DNA from: Catalinimonas alkaloidigena
GTDB taxonomy: Bacteria; Bacteroidota; Bacteroidia; Cytophagales; Cyclobacteriaceae
DNA: 64,000 nucleotides
Direction: 5' to 3'
Assembly: GCF_029504655.1 (NCBI RefSeq)
Contig: NZ_JAQFIL010000001.1
Span: forward strand, 1,927,001 to 1,991,000
Shown here: piece by piece, positions 1 to 8,200 of the stretch
Layout: each line of letters opens with the position of its first letter
Numbering within the stretch: position 1 is the stretch's first letter
The notes under the pieces: model-generated
What the model was told of the DNA's origin: nothing
The model's input: only the letters and a program-made list of their open reading frames with translations
The model's database searches: none
Position numbers and translations under genes: made by a program

Positions 1-1
1 A

Positions 2-97
2 CATCCTCACGATGTATGTATAGATAATGATAAAAATTTATACATACCCCAATGGAATGCCAATAAGGTATATCCTATCAAGCTGGTGAGGGTGTAA
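2..97 (+). CDS. C-terminal end of a 6-bladed beta-propeller / NHL-type protein (partial)
   Basis: An open frame enters at the left edge and ends in TAA at 95-97, giving 31 residues. The tail contains HPHDVCIDNDKNLYIPQWN followed by KVYPIKLVRV. The pattern HDVxxDxxxNLYxxQWN is typical of the last blade of NHL-repeat or 6-bladed propeller proteins, which are often secreted and sit near SusCD loci in Bacteroidota. Only the end of the gene is visible, so substrate and full domain layout cannot be stated. Confidence 0.5.
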   Translation, partial: HPHDVCIDNDKNLYIPQWNANKVYPIKLVRV

Positions 98-542
98 TAT
101 ACGTACACACAGTAAATTTCAGACAAAAGCTAGCACCACGGATAAATTAGTTGAAGCCATCAGAATGAACCTTTGAATTGCCTTTCTGAGTACTGACAGG
201 GAACTTCAGGCATTATTTTCTCGACCTTTTTACTTACTTTGTATTGGCAGTAAACGAAGGATGGAATACGTCTGTGTTTTAGGGAAAAAGTGGTTTTGTA
301 ATTTTAAAAAGCACATTTTCTTTCTCTTCTTTTCTTCATATATTAAAGTGATCTGGAACGCATATAATGACTTAGAGGTATATGATTTTAAAATATTAAA
401 TTTTTAATATAAGACTATAGAATCGGGAATTAGGAGGCAAACAGGCTTTGCTCAATTGAAAGTCAGGGATATGCTTGCAGCAAGCATTTGATCTCAACCC
501 CTACTCTCTAAAAGCCAAAGGGTAGATTAAAGATACTTTACT
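98..542. other. intergenic region, no gene recognised
   Basis: About 445 AT-rich bases between the propeller tail and the cupin gene. I see no convincing reading frame. A perfect 7-bp inverted repeat with a 3-nt loop (ATGCTTG-cag-CAAGCAT, 471-487) lies 55 bp before the cupin start, but no T-run follows it, so it is not a clear terminator. The promoter of the cupin gene should lie here, but I cannot place it. Confidence 0.5.
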
Positions 543-1028
543 GTGAAAGAGAAGAACAAAAATTGGAAAACGGTGATACTGCAGGAAGGAGAAGGTGAAA
601 AAATTCTCTTTCGCATCGGCTTAATGACATTTAAAGTGGCATCATCACAGTCAGGTGATAATTTTATGATGTGCGAAACAGCATTACCTCCCGGAACCAA
701 CGTGGAGCCTCATTCACATGAAGAAGCTGAAACATTCTACATTCTTGAAGGAGAATTTACGTTTTACGTGGAAGATATGAATAAGCCAATACGCTGCACC
801 AAAGGGGCATTTGTAAGTGTGCCGCCTCATGTAAAACATAGCTTTAAAAATACCGGTGGAAGCAAAGGGAAGGTATTAGGAACAATAGTACCAGGAGGAG
901 CAGAGGGGTTAGAAAGTTTGTTCAGAACCTTTGGCGTTACGCTTACTGACAAGGATGTTATTCCTGATTTAAATCAGCCAGTTGAGCATTTTACGGAAAC
1001 AATCAATAAACTGAGAGAATATAGATAA
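543..1028 (+). CDS. cupin domain protein
   Basis: A 161-residue protein with one cupin barrel. Motif 1 is visible as PHSHEEAETFYILEGEFTF (about residues 57-75), giving the two His and one Glu expected of a metal site, and motif 2 as PPHVKHSFKNTG (about 95-106). This matches the quercetin-dioxygenase-like cupin_2 group; the reaction cannot be assigned from sequence. There is no signal peptide, so it should be cytoplasmic. The start is a GTG at 543; the next ATG lies inside the barrel and would truncate it. It stands alone, with non-coding DNA on both sides, and its link to the downstream SusCD locus is unknown. Confidence 0.75.
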   Translation: MKEKNKNWKTVILQEGEGEKILFRIGLMTFKVASSQSGDNFMMCETALPPGTNVEPHSHEEAETFYILEGEFTFYVEDMNKPIRCTKGAFVSVPPHVKHSFKNTGGSKGKVLGTIVPGGAEGLESLFRTFGVTLTDKDVIPDLNQPVEHFTETINKLREYR

Positions 1029-1040
1029 GCAAGAATAATG

Positions 1041-1178
1041 GCATGCCGCGAACATCAGCAATCTGACGCCCCGGCTGTGGAATAATGGACTGTAAGTCAA
1101 AAGCTCCAAGCGCCACATCTGGCGTGAAAAGGAAGCCAGTCCAACCGGCACGTTGCCCGTCAGTTAGCCGAGTCGTTA
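1041..1178. repeat. nested inverted-repeat element (candidate dispersed structured repeat)
   Basis: Between the cupin and sigma-factor genes lies a GC-richer block built from nested inverted repeats sharing roughly one centre. The outer arms are CTGACG (1063-1068) and CGTCAG (1158-1163), the middle arms TGGACTG (1086-1092) and CAGTCCA (1137-1143), and the inner hairpin is CGCCA-catc-TGGCG (1111-1124). A further small hairpin GGCA-CGT-TGCC sits at 1148-1157, and the block ends with GCCGAGTCGTTAG. No T-run follows, so it is not a standard terminator. It looks like a mobile or dispersed structured repeat rather than a unique intergenic spacer. Confidence 0.45.
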
Positions 1179-1212
1179 GTTATAATTCATATAAAGGTTT
1201 TCAAATGGGAGA

Positions 1213-1788
1213 ATGAATATCATAGACAATAAACGTTTACTCTTCGACAATATAGCAGAAGGAGATAAGAAAGCCTTTGATACATTTTTTGCATTTTATT
1301 ATCAAAAACTTATTCAGTTTGCCCTTATTTTTTTGAACACTGAGCAGGAAGCAGAAGATGTAGTCGCTGAAGTTCTTACCAACATGCTTGCTCAACGCGA
1401 GCGGGTATTTAAATTGAATCATTTTGAAGCCTACTTATACGCTTCTGTAAAAAATAAATGCCTTTCATTTATTAGAAAACAAGGGAAAGTCAATCAGTAT
1501 AATCAGGGATTTGAACAGTCTATACCCTTTACTACAAATACCTCTGATCCATATGAAAAATTGGTAGAAGAGGAACTCTCGACTTTAATACAACAAGTGA
1601 TCATTAACCTTCCACCCCGACGAAAAATGGTGTTTCAGTTGATTCGGGAAGAAAACTTTAGCTATCGCAAAGTAGCTGAACTCATGGATATCTCAGAACG
1701 AACAGTAGAAGTTCACCTCAAGCTTGCCATAGAGACGCTGAGAACTCATATCGAGAAATACGGTGCTACAGAAAAATCAAAAAAGTAA
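1213..1788 (+). CDS. RNA polymerase ECF sigma-70 factor (Bacteroidota FecI-like)
   Basis: A 191-residue sigma factor of the extracytoplasmic-function type. Region 2 is seen at about residues 20-90 (FDTFFAFYYQKLIQFALIF, then EQEAEDVVAEVLTNML, then YLYASVKNKCLSFIRKQ). Region 4 is at about 125-180, with the helix-turn-helix core SYRKVAELMDISERTVEVHL. The length fits the family. It is followed after 200 bp by a FecR-type anti-sigma gene and an STN-containing SusC gene. In this arrangement substrate binding at SusC normally frees the sigma factor to switch on the same locus. The ATG at 1213 has only an AT-rich, non-SD upstream sequence, as usual in this phylum. Confidence 0.9.
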   Translation: MNIIDNKRLLFDNIAEGDKKAFDTFFAFYYQKLIQFALIFLNTEQEAEDVVAEVLTNMLAQRERVFKLNHFEAYLYASVKNKCLSFIRKQGKVNQYNQGFEQSIPFTTNTSDPYEKLVEEELSTLIQQVIINLPPRRKMVFQLIREENFSYRKVAELMDISERTVEVHLKLAIETLRTHIEKYGATEKSKK

Positions 1789-1990
1789 TAAAAAGTGTAA
1801 ACAAGAGTGGGAATGTATTGGAAGTCTAAGTTATGAAGCTTCACAATATCAACAATAGACTCCTATTTTTTTCAAATAAACTAACTCAATAGCGTAAAAT
1901 ATTAGTTTAAATGTAAAAATAATCTTTTTTTTAGATACAAATTACGGGTTTTTCATTGGTTGTGAGTTATATGAGTATAGGAAAAAATCA

Positions 1991-3007
1991 ATGAACAACT
2001 CTCATCCCGACATAGACCGACTGATCGCATTGTACCTCAGTCAGAAAGCATCAGCAGACGAAAAAGAGGCGTTGGAAAAATGGATCAATACCTCTGCTGA
2101 AAACAAAGCGGTATTTACACATTTGCATGATGCCTGGTTATCCACTTCGGAAACGCCATTAGCCCCAGAGAAAATTAAACTTAGAGATCAGATCTGGCAT
2201 AATGGAATAACAGAAAACTCTAAGACAAAATATGCAATTCATCGGGAGATAGATTTGGGGTACTGGAGTAAAATCGCTGCCATTTTTATTTTTTTATTGA
2301 TGGGAGTGGGAGTGTTTTCATTTCTGGTTTATAACAATACTACCTCTCAGATAACAGAATCGCTAGCCTGGGTAAAGGTAGAAAATCCAAATGGTAGAAG
2401 GACGGTACATATGTTGCCGGATGGCACCAAAGTGTGGCTAAATTCAGCGAGTAGCTTGTCTTATCCTGAAAAATTTTCAGACTCAGTGAGAAGCACCAAA
2501 CTTATGGGTGAAGCATTTTTTGAAGTTGCTAAAAATAAGGAAAAACCTTTCATAGTAGAAACCGCAGATACCAGAACCCAGGTACTTGGTACCTCTTTTA
2601 ACATTTTTAGTTATCCTCAAAATGATACTGTCAGAATAGCCCTTTTGGAGGGTAAGGTGAAGGTGCAGAGTAGTGATCATATTCAAACTGCAATTTTGTC
2701 TCCGGGGGAAGAACTGATTACTTCCAGAGATAATACCCTCTTCTATAGAAGAGCCTTTGACTATGTCGCCACTTTTGGATGGAAGGAAGGAATACTCAAT
2801 TTTGATGGAACGGGTTTTTATGACTTTTGCCAGGCCATAGAAAGATGGTACGGTGTACAGGTCAAATTTGAGGGAAAGCCTCCGGTAGACTGGCAGATTA
2901 GAGCCAGATACCAGAACGAAGATCTCAGGCATGTGCTGAGAGATATTACTTTCAATAAGAACATCAATTTTACACTGACAAAGGATACAGTACTATTAAC
3001 CTTTTAA
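1991..3007 (+). CDS. FecR-family anti-sigma factor
   Basis: A 338-residue inner-membrane regulator. The N-terminal cytoplasmic part (1-90) would hold the cognate sigma factor. A single membrane segment lies at about 95-115 (IAAIFIFLLMGVGVFSFLV). The periplasmic FecR domain (about 130-230) contains HMLPDGTKVWLNSASSLSYP and GEAFFEVAKNKEKPFIVET, both family signatures. A DUF4974-like C-terminal domain (about 265-338) contacts the STN domain of the partner SusC. It lies between the ECF sigma gene and SusC, completing the trans-envelope signalling relay. Confidence 0.92.
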   Translation: MNNSHPDIDRLIALYLSQKASADEKEALEKWINTSAENKAVFTHLHDAWLSTSETPLAPEKIKLRDQIWHNGITENSKTKYAIHREIDLGYWSKIAAIFIFLLMGVGVFSFLVYNNTTSQITESLAWVKVENPNGRRTVHMLPDGTKVWLNSASSLSYPEKFSDSVRSTKLMGEAFFEVAKNKEKPFIVETADTRTQVLGTSFNIFSYPQNDTVRIALLEGKVKVQSSDHIQTAILSPGEELITSRDNTLFYRRAFDYVATFGWKEGILNFDGTGFYDFCQAIERWYGVQVKFEGKPPVDWQIRARYQNEDLRHVLRDITFNKNINFTLTKDTVLLTF

Positions 3008-3178
3008 ATCAAGTGCCAATGAATAACATGCGTTAACCTATTAAATTTTGCAAAAGCCAAAGATAATTAGGCTTATCTCTGGCTCTTAAATTCAGAAATC
3101 CTATACGACCACCAAGGCGGCAACCTGAGAAAGTATAGGAATGCAGAGGAGCTATGTCCAAACTACAACTACAAAACT

Positions 3179-6100
3179 ATGAAAAAAACAACCTACAAAC
3201 TACTCTACAAAGTGGCGAGCTATTCATTTCTTGGCTTATTCAGCCAGTTCATTTTAGTAAATCTTTGTCTTGCGCATGACGTGGAAGCACAAGATTCAAA
3301 AAGTGTGCACGAAGTAATCATTGACGTTGCATATGACAATGCACCCTTAATGAATGTATTTTCTGACATTGAAGCCAAAACTGATTTTGTCTTCACCTAT
3401 GACAATAAAGACTCTTTTTTAGGTGAAAAGTACAGTAAATCATCGGGTAAATCTTCAGTTGCAGAAGTACTGAAAGACATCTCACGGTCTTCAAAACTGA
3501 TTTTTCAGCAAATCAACAATAATATCAGTATAAGAAGGCAGGATAAAAAGAAGGGAGAAAAGCCTGCGATTATTATTGGTCAGGCAGTATCTGTTTCTGG
3601 TACGGTCACCTCCAAAGCTGATGGTACTGCTGTACCCGGAGTGAACGTGATCGTAAAGGGAAGTAATACCGGTACAGTCACTGACATTGATGGGAAATAC
3701 AACATCAATGTTCCCAGTGAAAATGACATTCTGATATTTTCATCTATCGGGTATACCATTCAGGAAATTCCGGTCAATGGGAGGACGGTCATTGATATAC
3801 AGTTATTAGAAGATATTCAAAGCCTGGAGGAAATTGTGGTGATTGGTTATGGTACCCAGAAACAGAGAGAGGTGACCGGTTCTATTTCCACCCTGGAAGC
3901 AAATCAACTGGAAGATCAACCGGTAGGACAGGTAGCACAAAAGCTTCAGGGTAGAATCCCGGGTGTTCAGATCAATCAGGCATCCGGTACCCCTGGAGGA
4001 GGGATGGCAATACGAATTCGTGGAGCTGCTTCAATCAATGCAGGAAATAGTCCACTGTATGTCATAGACGGTTTTCCGATTGTAGGTGATATTAATAATA
4101 TAAACCCTAATGAGATTGAAAGCTTTTCGGTGTTAAAAGGCGCCTCAGCAGCAGCTCTCTACGGATCAAGAGCGGCCAATGGGGTAGTGCTCATCACTAC
4201 TAAAAGAGCCAGGAACGGACAAACACAAATTCAATTTAATGCAACCTATGGCAGGGCTAACGTACCCCAGAAAGGAAGAGCCGACATGATGAATGCCAAA
4301 GAATTTCTTCAGTATAAAAAGGAATTTTTTGAAGACAAAATCAGGTATGAAGGGTATACCGGAGGTATTCCTGAGATTTACCAGAATCCTGATGCGTATA
4401 CCGGAGAAAATACAGACTGGTATGATGAATTATTACAGACAGGAATACAAAACAGTTATAATCTGTCATTTCTCTCTGGTAAAGACAAATTTAATTCAGC
4501 TACCACCATCGGATATTATAAAGAGGAAGGTACAGTAATAAATAGTGGGTATAAAAGATATTCTTTACGTTCTAATAATGAATACCAGGTAAATGATTTT
4601 ATTCATGTCGGGGTAAATGTGGCACCCACATACCAAAGCAGTGAGAATCAACAAACCGGTGGAACGCATGGCTCAAATTATTTATATGGTGCATTGATAA
4701 CCCCTGCTATTTTTTCACCGGATGATAGAAATGAGGACGGTTCCGAAAAGTTGAATTTCACTGCGCCTAGTTTATTTACTTTTCCCAATTGGAAGAAGTC
4801 CATGTCAGAAAGAACGAATCTAACCAGTTCCATCAGGCTGCTTTCCAATGCCTACGCAGAAATTGAATTTTTGGAAAATTTTCATTTTAAAAGTTCTCTT
4901 TCTTTAGATCTGGGAAATTTTAAACACAGGTTTTTTAATCCCTCTACTGCAGGCGATATTTTCGCACCACCACCTAAAATGGCTACGGCCTCGTATACCA
5001 CCAATTCGTATAACTCCTGGTTGACGGAAAATACATTGAATTTCAATAAAACGATTGCTGAAGATCATCATTTAGATGCCTTAATAGGCTACTCAGCACA
5101 AAAGTTTAGCCAGGAAAATAACTCACTAACAGGTACTGACTTTCCAGATGATGATATCACTTGGATAGATGCTGCAGCCATCAGAAATGGAAGCAGCAAT
5201 ATAACAGAATGGTCTTTACTCTCAATGTTTAGCCGTGTCAACTATAATTTCAGAGGAAAGTATCTCTTGTCTGCCTCTATTCGTAGAGATGGTTCATCCC
5301 GCTTTGGGTCAGACAAACGCTGGGGGACATTTCCCTCAATTTCTGCGGGCTGGATTATCACTGATGAAGGTTTTGCAGAAAACTGGAGTACTTTAAGTTA
5401 TCTTAAACTTAGGGCTGAATATGGTGAGTCAGGAAATTTCAACATTGGTAACTATAGCCAATTTGGAAACATTGCATCTACCAATTATGTGTTCGGAGAT
5501 CAACTTGTACAAGGCAGAAGCCCAGTATCTATCGGTAACTCGCAACTGACATGGGAGACCACCAGAGGTATGGATGTTGGCCTGGACCTTGGCTTTTTTG
5601 ATGACAGAGTATCTTTGACTTTTGATTATTATGATAAAACTACAAGTGATATGCTGTACCAGATAGATATTCCCAACGGAGCCGGATTTTCCAATATACA
5701 GGATAACATAGGGGAGTTTCATTTTTGGGGATATGAATTCGGGGCAAGTACAATCAACTTCGTAGGAGATTTTCGCTGGAATACAGATTTCAATGTCTCC
5801 ATTAACCGAAATGAGGTAATCCAACTAGGTACTAACAATACCCCAATCGGAGGTATAGGGAATTATTCAAATACCATCTGGAGAACAGAAGTAGGGCGAC
5901 CAATTGGACAGTTTTATGGGTATGTATTTGATGGCATTTATATGACTCAGGAAGAATTCGACGCCCAGCCCAAGCATCTCACATCAGCAGTAGGCACTAT
6001 GAGAATGAAAGATGTAAATCAAGACGGTGTAATAAATACGGACGATAAGACTTATATTGGAAATCCCAATCCTAAATTCATTTTCGGTATCAATAATTCT

Positions 6101-6568
6101 CTGTATTTCAAAAACTTTGATTTAAATATCGTCATGGCAGGGGCTTATGGAGGTAAAATGTATTATGCGCTTGCAGAATGGTCAGAGACCTTGGAAGGTG
6201 CATTCAATGTAGAAAGGCACGTGAAAGACCGGTGGAGGTCACTTGAAAATCCAGGGGCAGGCATTGTGGGTAGAACCCTTTCTGGAACAACCGAATTTCC
6301 CAGGAATGTTCAATCCAGATTGGTACTTGATGCTTCTTACCTTACTGTAAAAAATATCACCTTAGGATATACATTTCCTAAGTTCAGTAAGTTTGTAAGT
6401 AAAACGCGCATTTTTGCCAGCGTACAGCAGGCATTAGTGCTTACCAATTACAAAGGATCTAGCCCTGAGGCTAGCCTAAATGGGTTGAATGGATTGCAGG
6501 AAGGTGTAGATTTTAACCCTTATCCAGTTCCGAGAACAGTAGCACTGGGTCTAAACCTTAATTTTTAG
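3179..6568 (+). CDS. SusC-like TonB-dependent receptor with STN signalling domain
   Basis: A 1129-residue outer-membrane active transporter for oligosaccharides or other ligands. In order: signal peptide (1-37), secretin/TonB short N-terminal (STN) domain at about 45-120, carboxypeptidase-D-like domain at about 140-215 (GTVTSKADGTAVPGVNVIVK), plug domain from about 230 (GYGTQKQREVTGSISTLE; SFSVLKGASAAALYGSRAAN), then the 22-strand barrel ending in LGLNLNF. The STN domain pairs it with the upstream FecR protein. The 170-bp gap before it is enough for its own promoter. SusD follows after 20 bp. The substrate is not evident, since the downstream genes are not glycosidases. Confidence 0.94.
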   Translation: MKKTTYKLLYKVASYSFLGLFSQFILVNLCLAHDVEAQDSKSVHEVIIDVAYDNAPLMNVFSDIEAKTDFVFTYDNKDSFLGEKYSKSSGKSSVAEVLKDISRSSKLIFQQINNNISIRRQDKKKGEKPAIIIGQAVSVSGTVTSKADGTAVPGVNVIVKGSNTGTVTDIDGKYNINVPSENDILIFSSIGYTIQEIPVNGRTVIDIQLLEDIQSLEEIVVIGYGTQKQREVTGSISTLEANQLEDQPVGQVAQKLQGRIPGVQINQASGTPGGGMAIRIRGAASINAGNSPLYVIDGFPIVGDINNINPNEIESFSVLKGASAAALYGSRAANGVVLITTKRARNGQTQIQFNATYGRANVPQKGRADMMNAKEFLQYKKEFFEDKIRYEGYTGGIPEIYQNPDAYTGENTDWYDELLQTGIQNSYNLSFLSGKDKFNSATTIGYYKEEGTVINSGYKRYSLRSNNEYQVNDFIHVGVNVAPTYQSSENQQTGGTHGSNYLYGALITPAIFSPDDRNEDGSEKLNFTAPSLFTFPNWKKSMSERTNLTSSIRLLSNAYAEIEFLENFHFKSSLSLDLGNFKHRFFNPSTAGDIFAPPPKMATASYTTNSYNSWLTENTLNFNKTIAEDHHLDALIGYSAQKFSQENNSLTGTDFPDDDITWIDAAAIRNGSSNITEWSLLSMFSRVNYNFRGKYLLSASIRRDGSSRFGSDKRWGTFPSISAGWIITDEGFAENWSTLSYLKLRAEYGESGNFNIGNYSQFGNIASTNYVFGDQLVQGRSPVSIGNSQLTWETTRGMDVGLDLGFFDDRVSLTFDYYDKTTSDMLYQIDIPNGAGFSNIQDNIGEFHFWGYEFGASTINFVGDFRWNTDFNVSINRNEVIQLGTNNTPIGGIGNYSNTIWRTEVGRPIGQFYGYVFDGIYMTQEEFDAQPKHLTSAVGTMRMKDVNQDGVINTDDKTYIGNPNPKFIFGINNSLYFKNFDLNIVMAGAYGGKMYYALAEWSETLEGAFNVERHVKDRWRSLENPGAGIVGRTLSGTTEFPRNVQSRLVLDASYLTVKNITLGYTFPKFSKFVSKTRIFASVQQALVLTNYKGSSPEASLNGLNGLQEGVDFNPYPVPRTVALGLNLNF

Positions 6569-6588
6569 TCTTTTAAATGCAAATCAAT

Positions 6589-8121
6589 ATGAAAAAGTTA
6601 CTGTATATACTAACGATCATTTTCATGGCTTCCTGCACAGAGGATTTTTTAGAAGTATTACCAGAAAGTTCTGTCACTTCTGGTAACTTTTATAAGACCG
6701 AAGCACAATTCGATCAGGCATTAAATGGAGCGTATGCTACCCTTAGAGATGTGAAAGGATCCGTTTCTTCATGGACTATGGGAGAGATGCGATCTGATAA
6801 TACACATCTTGAATTTAATGTGACTAATCGTGGACCTGGTTATATGGAGAGAGAGTATGCTGACTTCTTTCTTGATAATAACTCCAGCGGAATGGTAGCG
6901 AGTAAATATAATGCTAATTATGTAGGCATTGCCCGCGTCAATGAAATTCTAGGGTACATTGATGAGGCAGGCCTTAGCCAAGAAAAAGTGGATGATATCA
7001 CTGGACAGGCTAAGTTCTTACGTGCACTCTATTATTTTGATCTGGTAAGGTATTTTGGAGGTGTACCTTTGTATCTTGAGGCTGTCAAAGGGGCGGAGGA
7101 GGCATATCTACCCCGTTCATCGGTGGAAGAGGTATACAACATAATTGAAGCTGATATACAGGAAGCTATTCAAAAATTACCTGCGCCTGCTTTTCCACAA
7201 AGTGGCAGAGCTACCGAAGGAGCCGCCCGTATGCTATTGGCAGATGTATATCTTACACAAAAAAATTACCAGTCAGCTGAAGCTGAATTATCTCGTGTAA
7301 TTCAGATGGGATATGCATTATTACCTGATTATGCTTCTGTATTCAATACTTCCAACAAAAATAGTGTGGAATCTATTTTTGAAGTACAGTATCAGCAAGG
7401 AAATCAGGGACAGCAGAGTAATTTCCTTTACCATTTTCTTCCCTTATCGTCAGATGTAAGCATGATCACTGGGATCACTTCCCAAAATAGACAGGGTGGG
7501 GGTTGGAATGTTCCTACTTTTGAGATGATTGAAACCTATGAACCGGATGATGCACGGCTTGAGGCTTCCATTGGTATCGCAGAGGGAAGCGGAGTCATTG
7601 GAGATATGCTAATAGAAGCTGTAAAAAGCCCCGTGAATTATACTACGCCTAGCGGAAAGAGATCATATCCATTTATTAAAAAATTTCTGAATGGGCATAG
7701 CCTGGAGCGGAATACTGATGATAACTTTCCCATTTATCGTTATTCTGAGGCACTCTTATCCCTGGCGGAAGTGCTTAATGAGCAAGGTAGGCCCACTGAG
7801 GCTTTACCATATCTGAATCAGGTGAGAGAAAGAGCAGGGCTTTCTGAAATCACAGTAACTGATCAGGTTCAACTTCGTGATATCATTGCTCATGAAACCA
7901 GGGTAGAATTAGCATTTGAAAACAAACGCTGGCTGGATCTGGTGAGGACAGATATTGCCATTGAAGTTATGACCCAAAATGGTGAGTATCTGAAAAGAGT
8001 TCATGCAGGAGAATCATACCTGCCCCAAAATAGTTATAATGTGACCCAGGAACGTTTGCTCTTTCCAATCCCACAACGTGAAGTGCAGATTGGTGACCTT
8101 GAACAGAATCCCGGGTATTGA
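6589..8121 (+). CDS. SusD/RagB-like surface lipoprotein
   Basis: A roughly 510-residue SusD-family ligand-binding lipoprotein that caps the preceding SusC. The lipoprotein signal is MKKLLYILTIIFMASC, so the start is taken at 6589 rather than an in-frame ATG four codons earlier at 6577. Family features are TEDFLEVLPESS just after the lipid-anchor Cys, TPR-like helices (QAKFLRALYYFDLVRYFGGVPL), the C-terminal ELAFENKRWLDLVRTDIAIE and the closing LFPIPQREVQ-NPGY motif. It is translated just after SusC. A strong terminator lies 23 bp beyond its stop codon, so the next gene may be expressed at a lower level. Confidence 0.93.
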   Translation: MKKLLYILTIIFMASCTEDFLEVLPESSVTSGNFYKTEAQFDQALNGAYATLRDVKGSVSSWTMGEMRSDNTHLEFNVTNRGPGYMEREYADFFLDNNSSGMVASKYNANYVGIARVNEILGYIDEAGLSQEKVDDITGQAKFLRALYYFDLVRYFGGVPLYLEAVKGAEEAYLPRSSVEEVYNIIEADIQEAIQKLPAPAFPQSGRATEGAARMLLADVYLTQKNYQSAEAELSRVIQMGYALLPDYASVFNTSNKNSVESIFEVQYQQGNQGQQSNFLYHFLPLSSDVSMITGITSQNRQGGGWNVPTFEMIETYEPDDARLEASIGIAEGSGVIGDMLIEAVKSPVNYTTPSGKRSYPFIKKFLNGHSLERNTDDNFPIYRYSEALLSLAEVLNEQGRPTEALPYLNQVRERAGLSEITVTDQVQLRDIIAHETRVELAFENKRWLDLVRTDIAIEVMTQNGEYLKRVHAGESYLPQNSYNVTQERLLFPIPQREVQIGDLEQNPGY

Positions 8122-8144
8122 CCAAAGAATGATTTTGTTAATAG

Positions 8145-8186
8145 GATTAGCCTTTTTATTAAAGAAAGGGCTAATCTGTTTTATTC
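8145..8186 (+). terminator. intrinsic terminator or attenuator after SusD
   Basis: GATTAGCC (8145-8152) pairs perfectly with GGCTAATC (8169-8176), extended inward by T-A pairs, and is followed by the U-rich tract tgttttattc. It lies between SusD and the PSD1 gene, which points the same way. Confidence 0.75.
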
Positions 8187-8200
8187 TTTTATTTGTGCTG

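Noticed and set aside
14..47. Perfect 9-bp inverted repeat GTATGTATA/TATACATAC as an operator
   Set aside because: It lies inside the coding end of the propeller protein and is AT-rich, so chance is more likely.
969..1151. Minus-strand frame across the structured element
   Set aside because: Overlaps the cupin gene end and the inverted-repeat block; codon use does not look coding.
1041..1178. Integron attC site
   Set aside because: The nested arms are suggestive, but the core GTTRRRY/RYYYAAC boxes are not present at the ends and no integrase or cassette array is nearby.
8078..8200. Upstream in-frame start of the PSD1 gene overlapping SusD
   Set aside because: It would place the terminator hairpin inside coding sequence and give no export signal at the N-terminus. 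The start at 8201 gives a proper lipoprotein signal.
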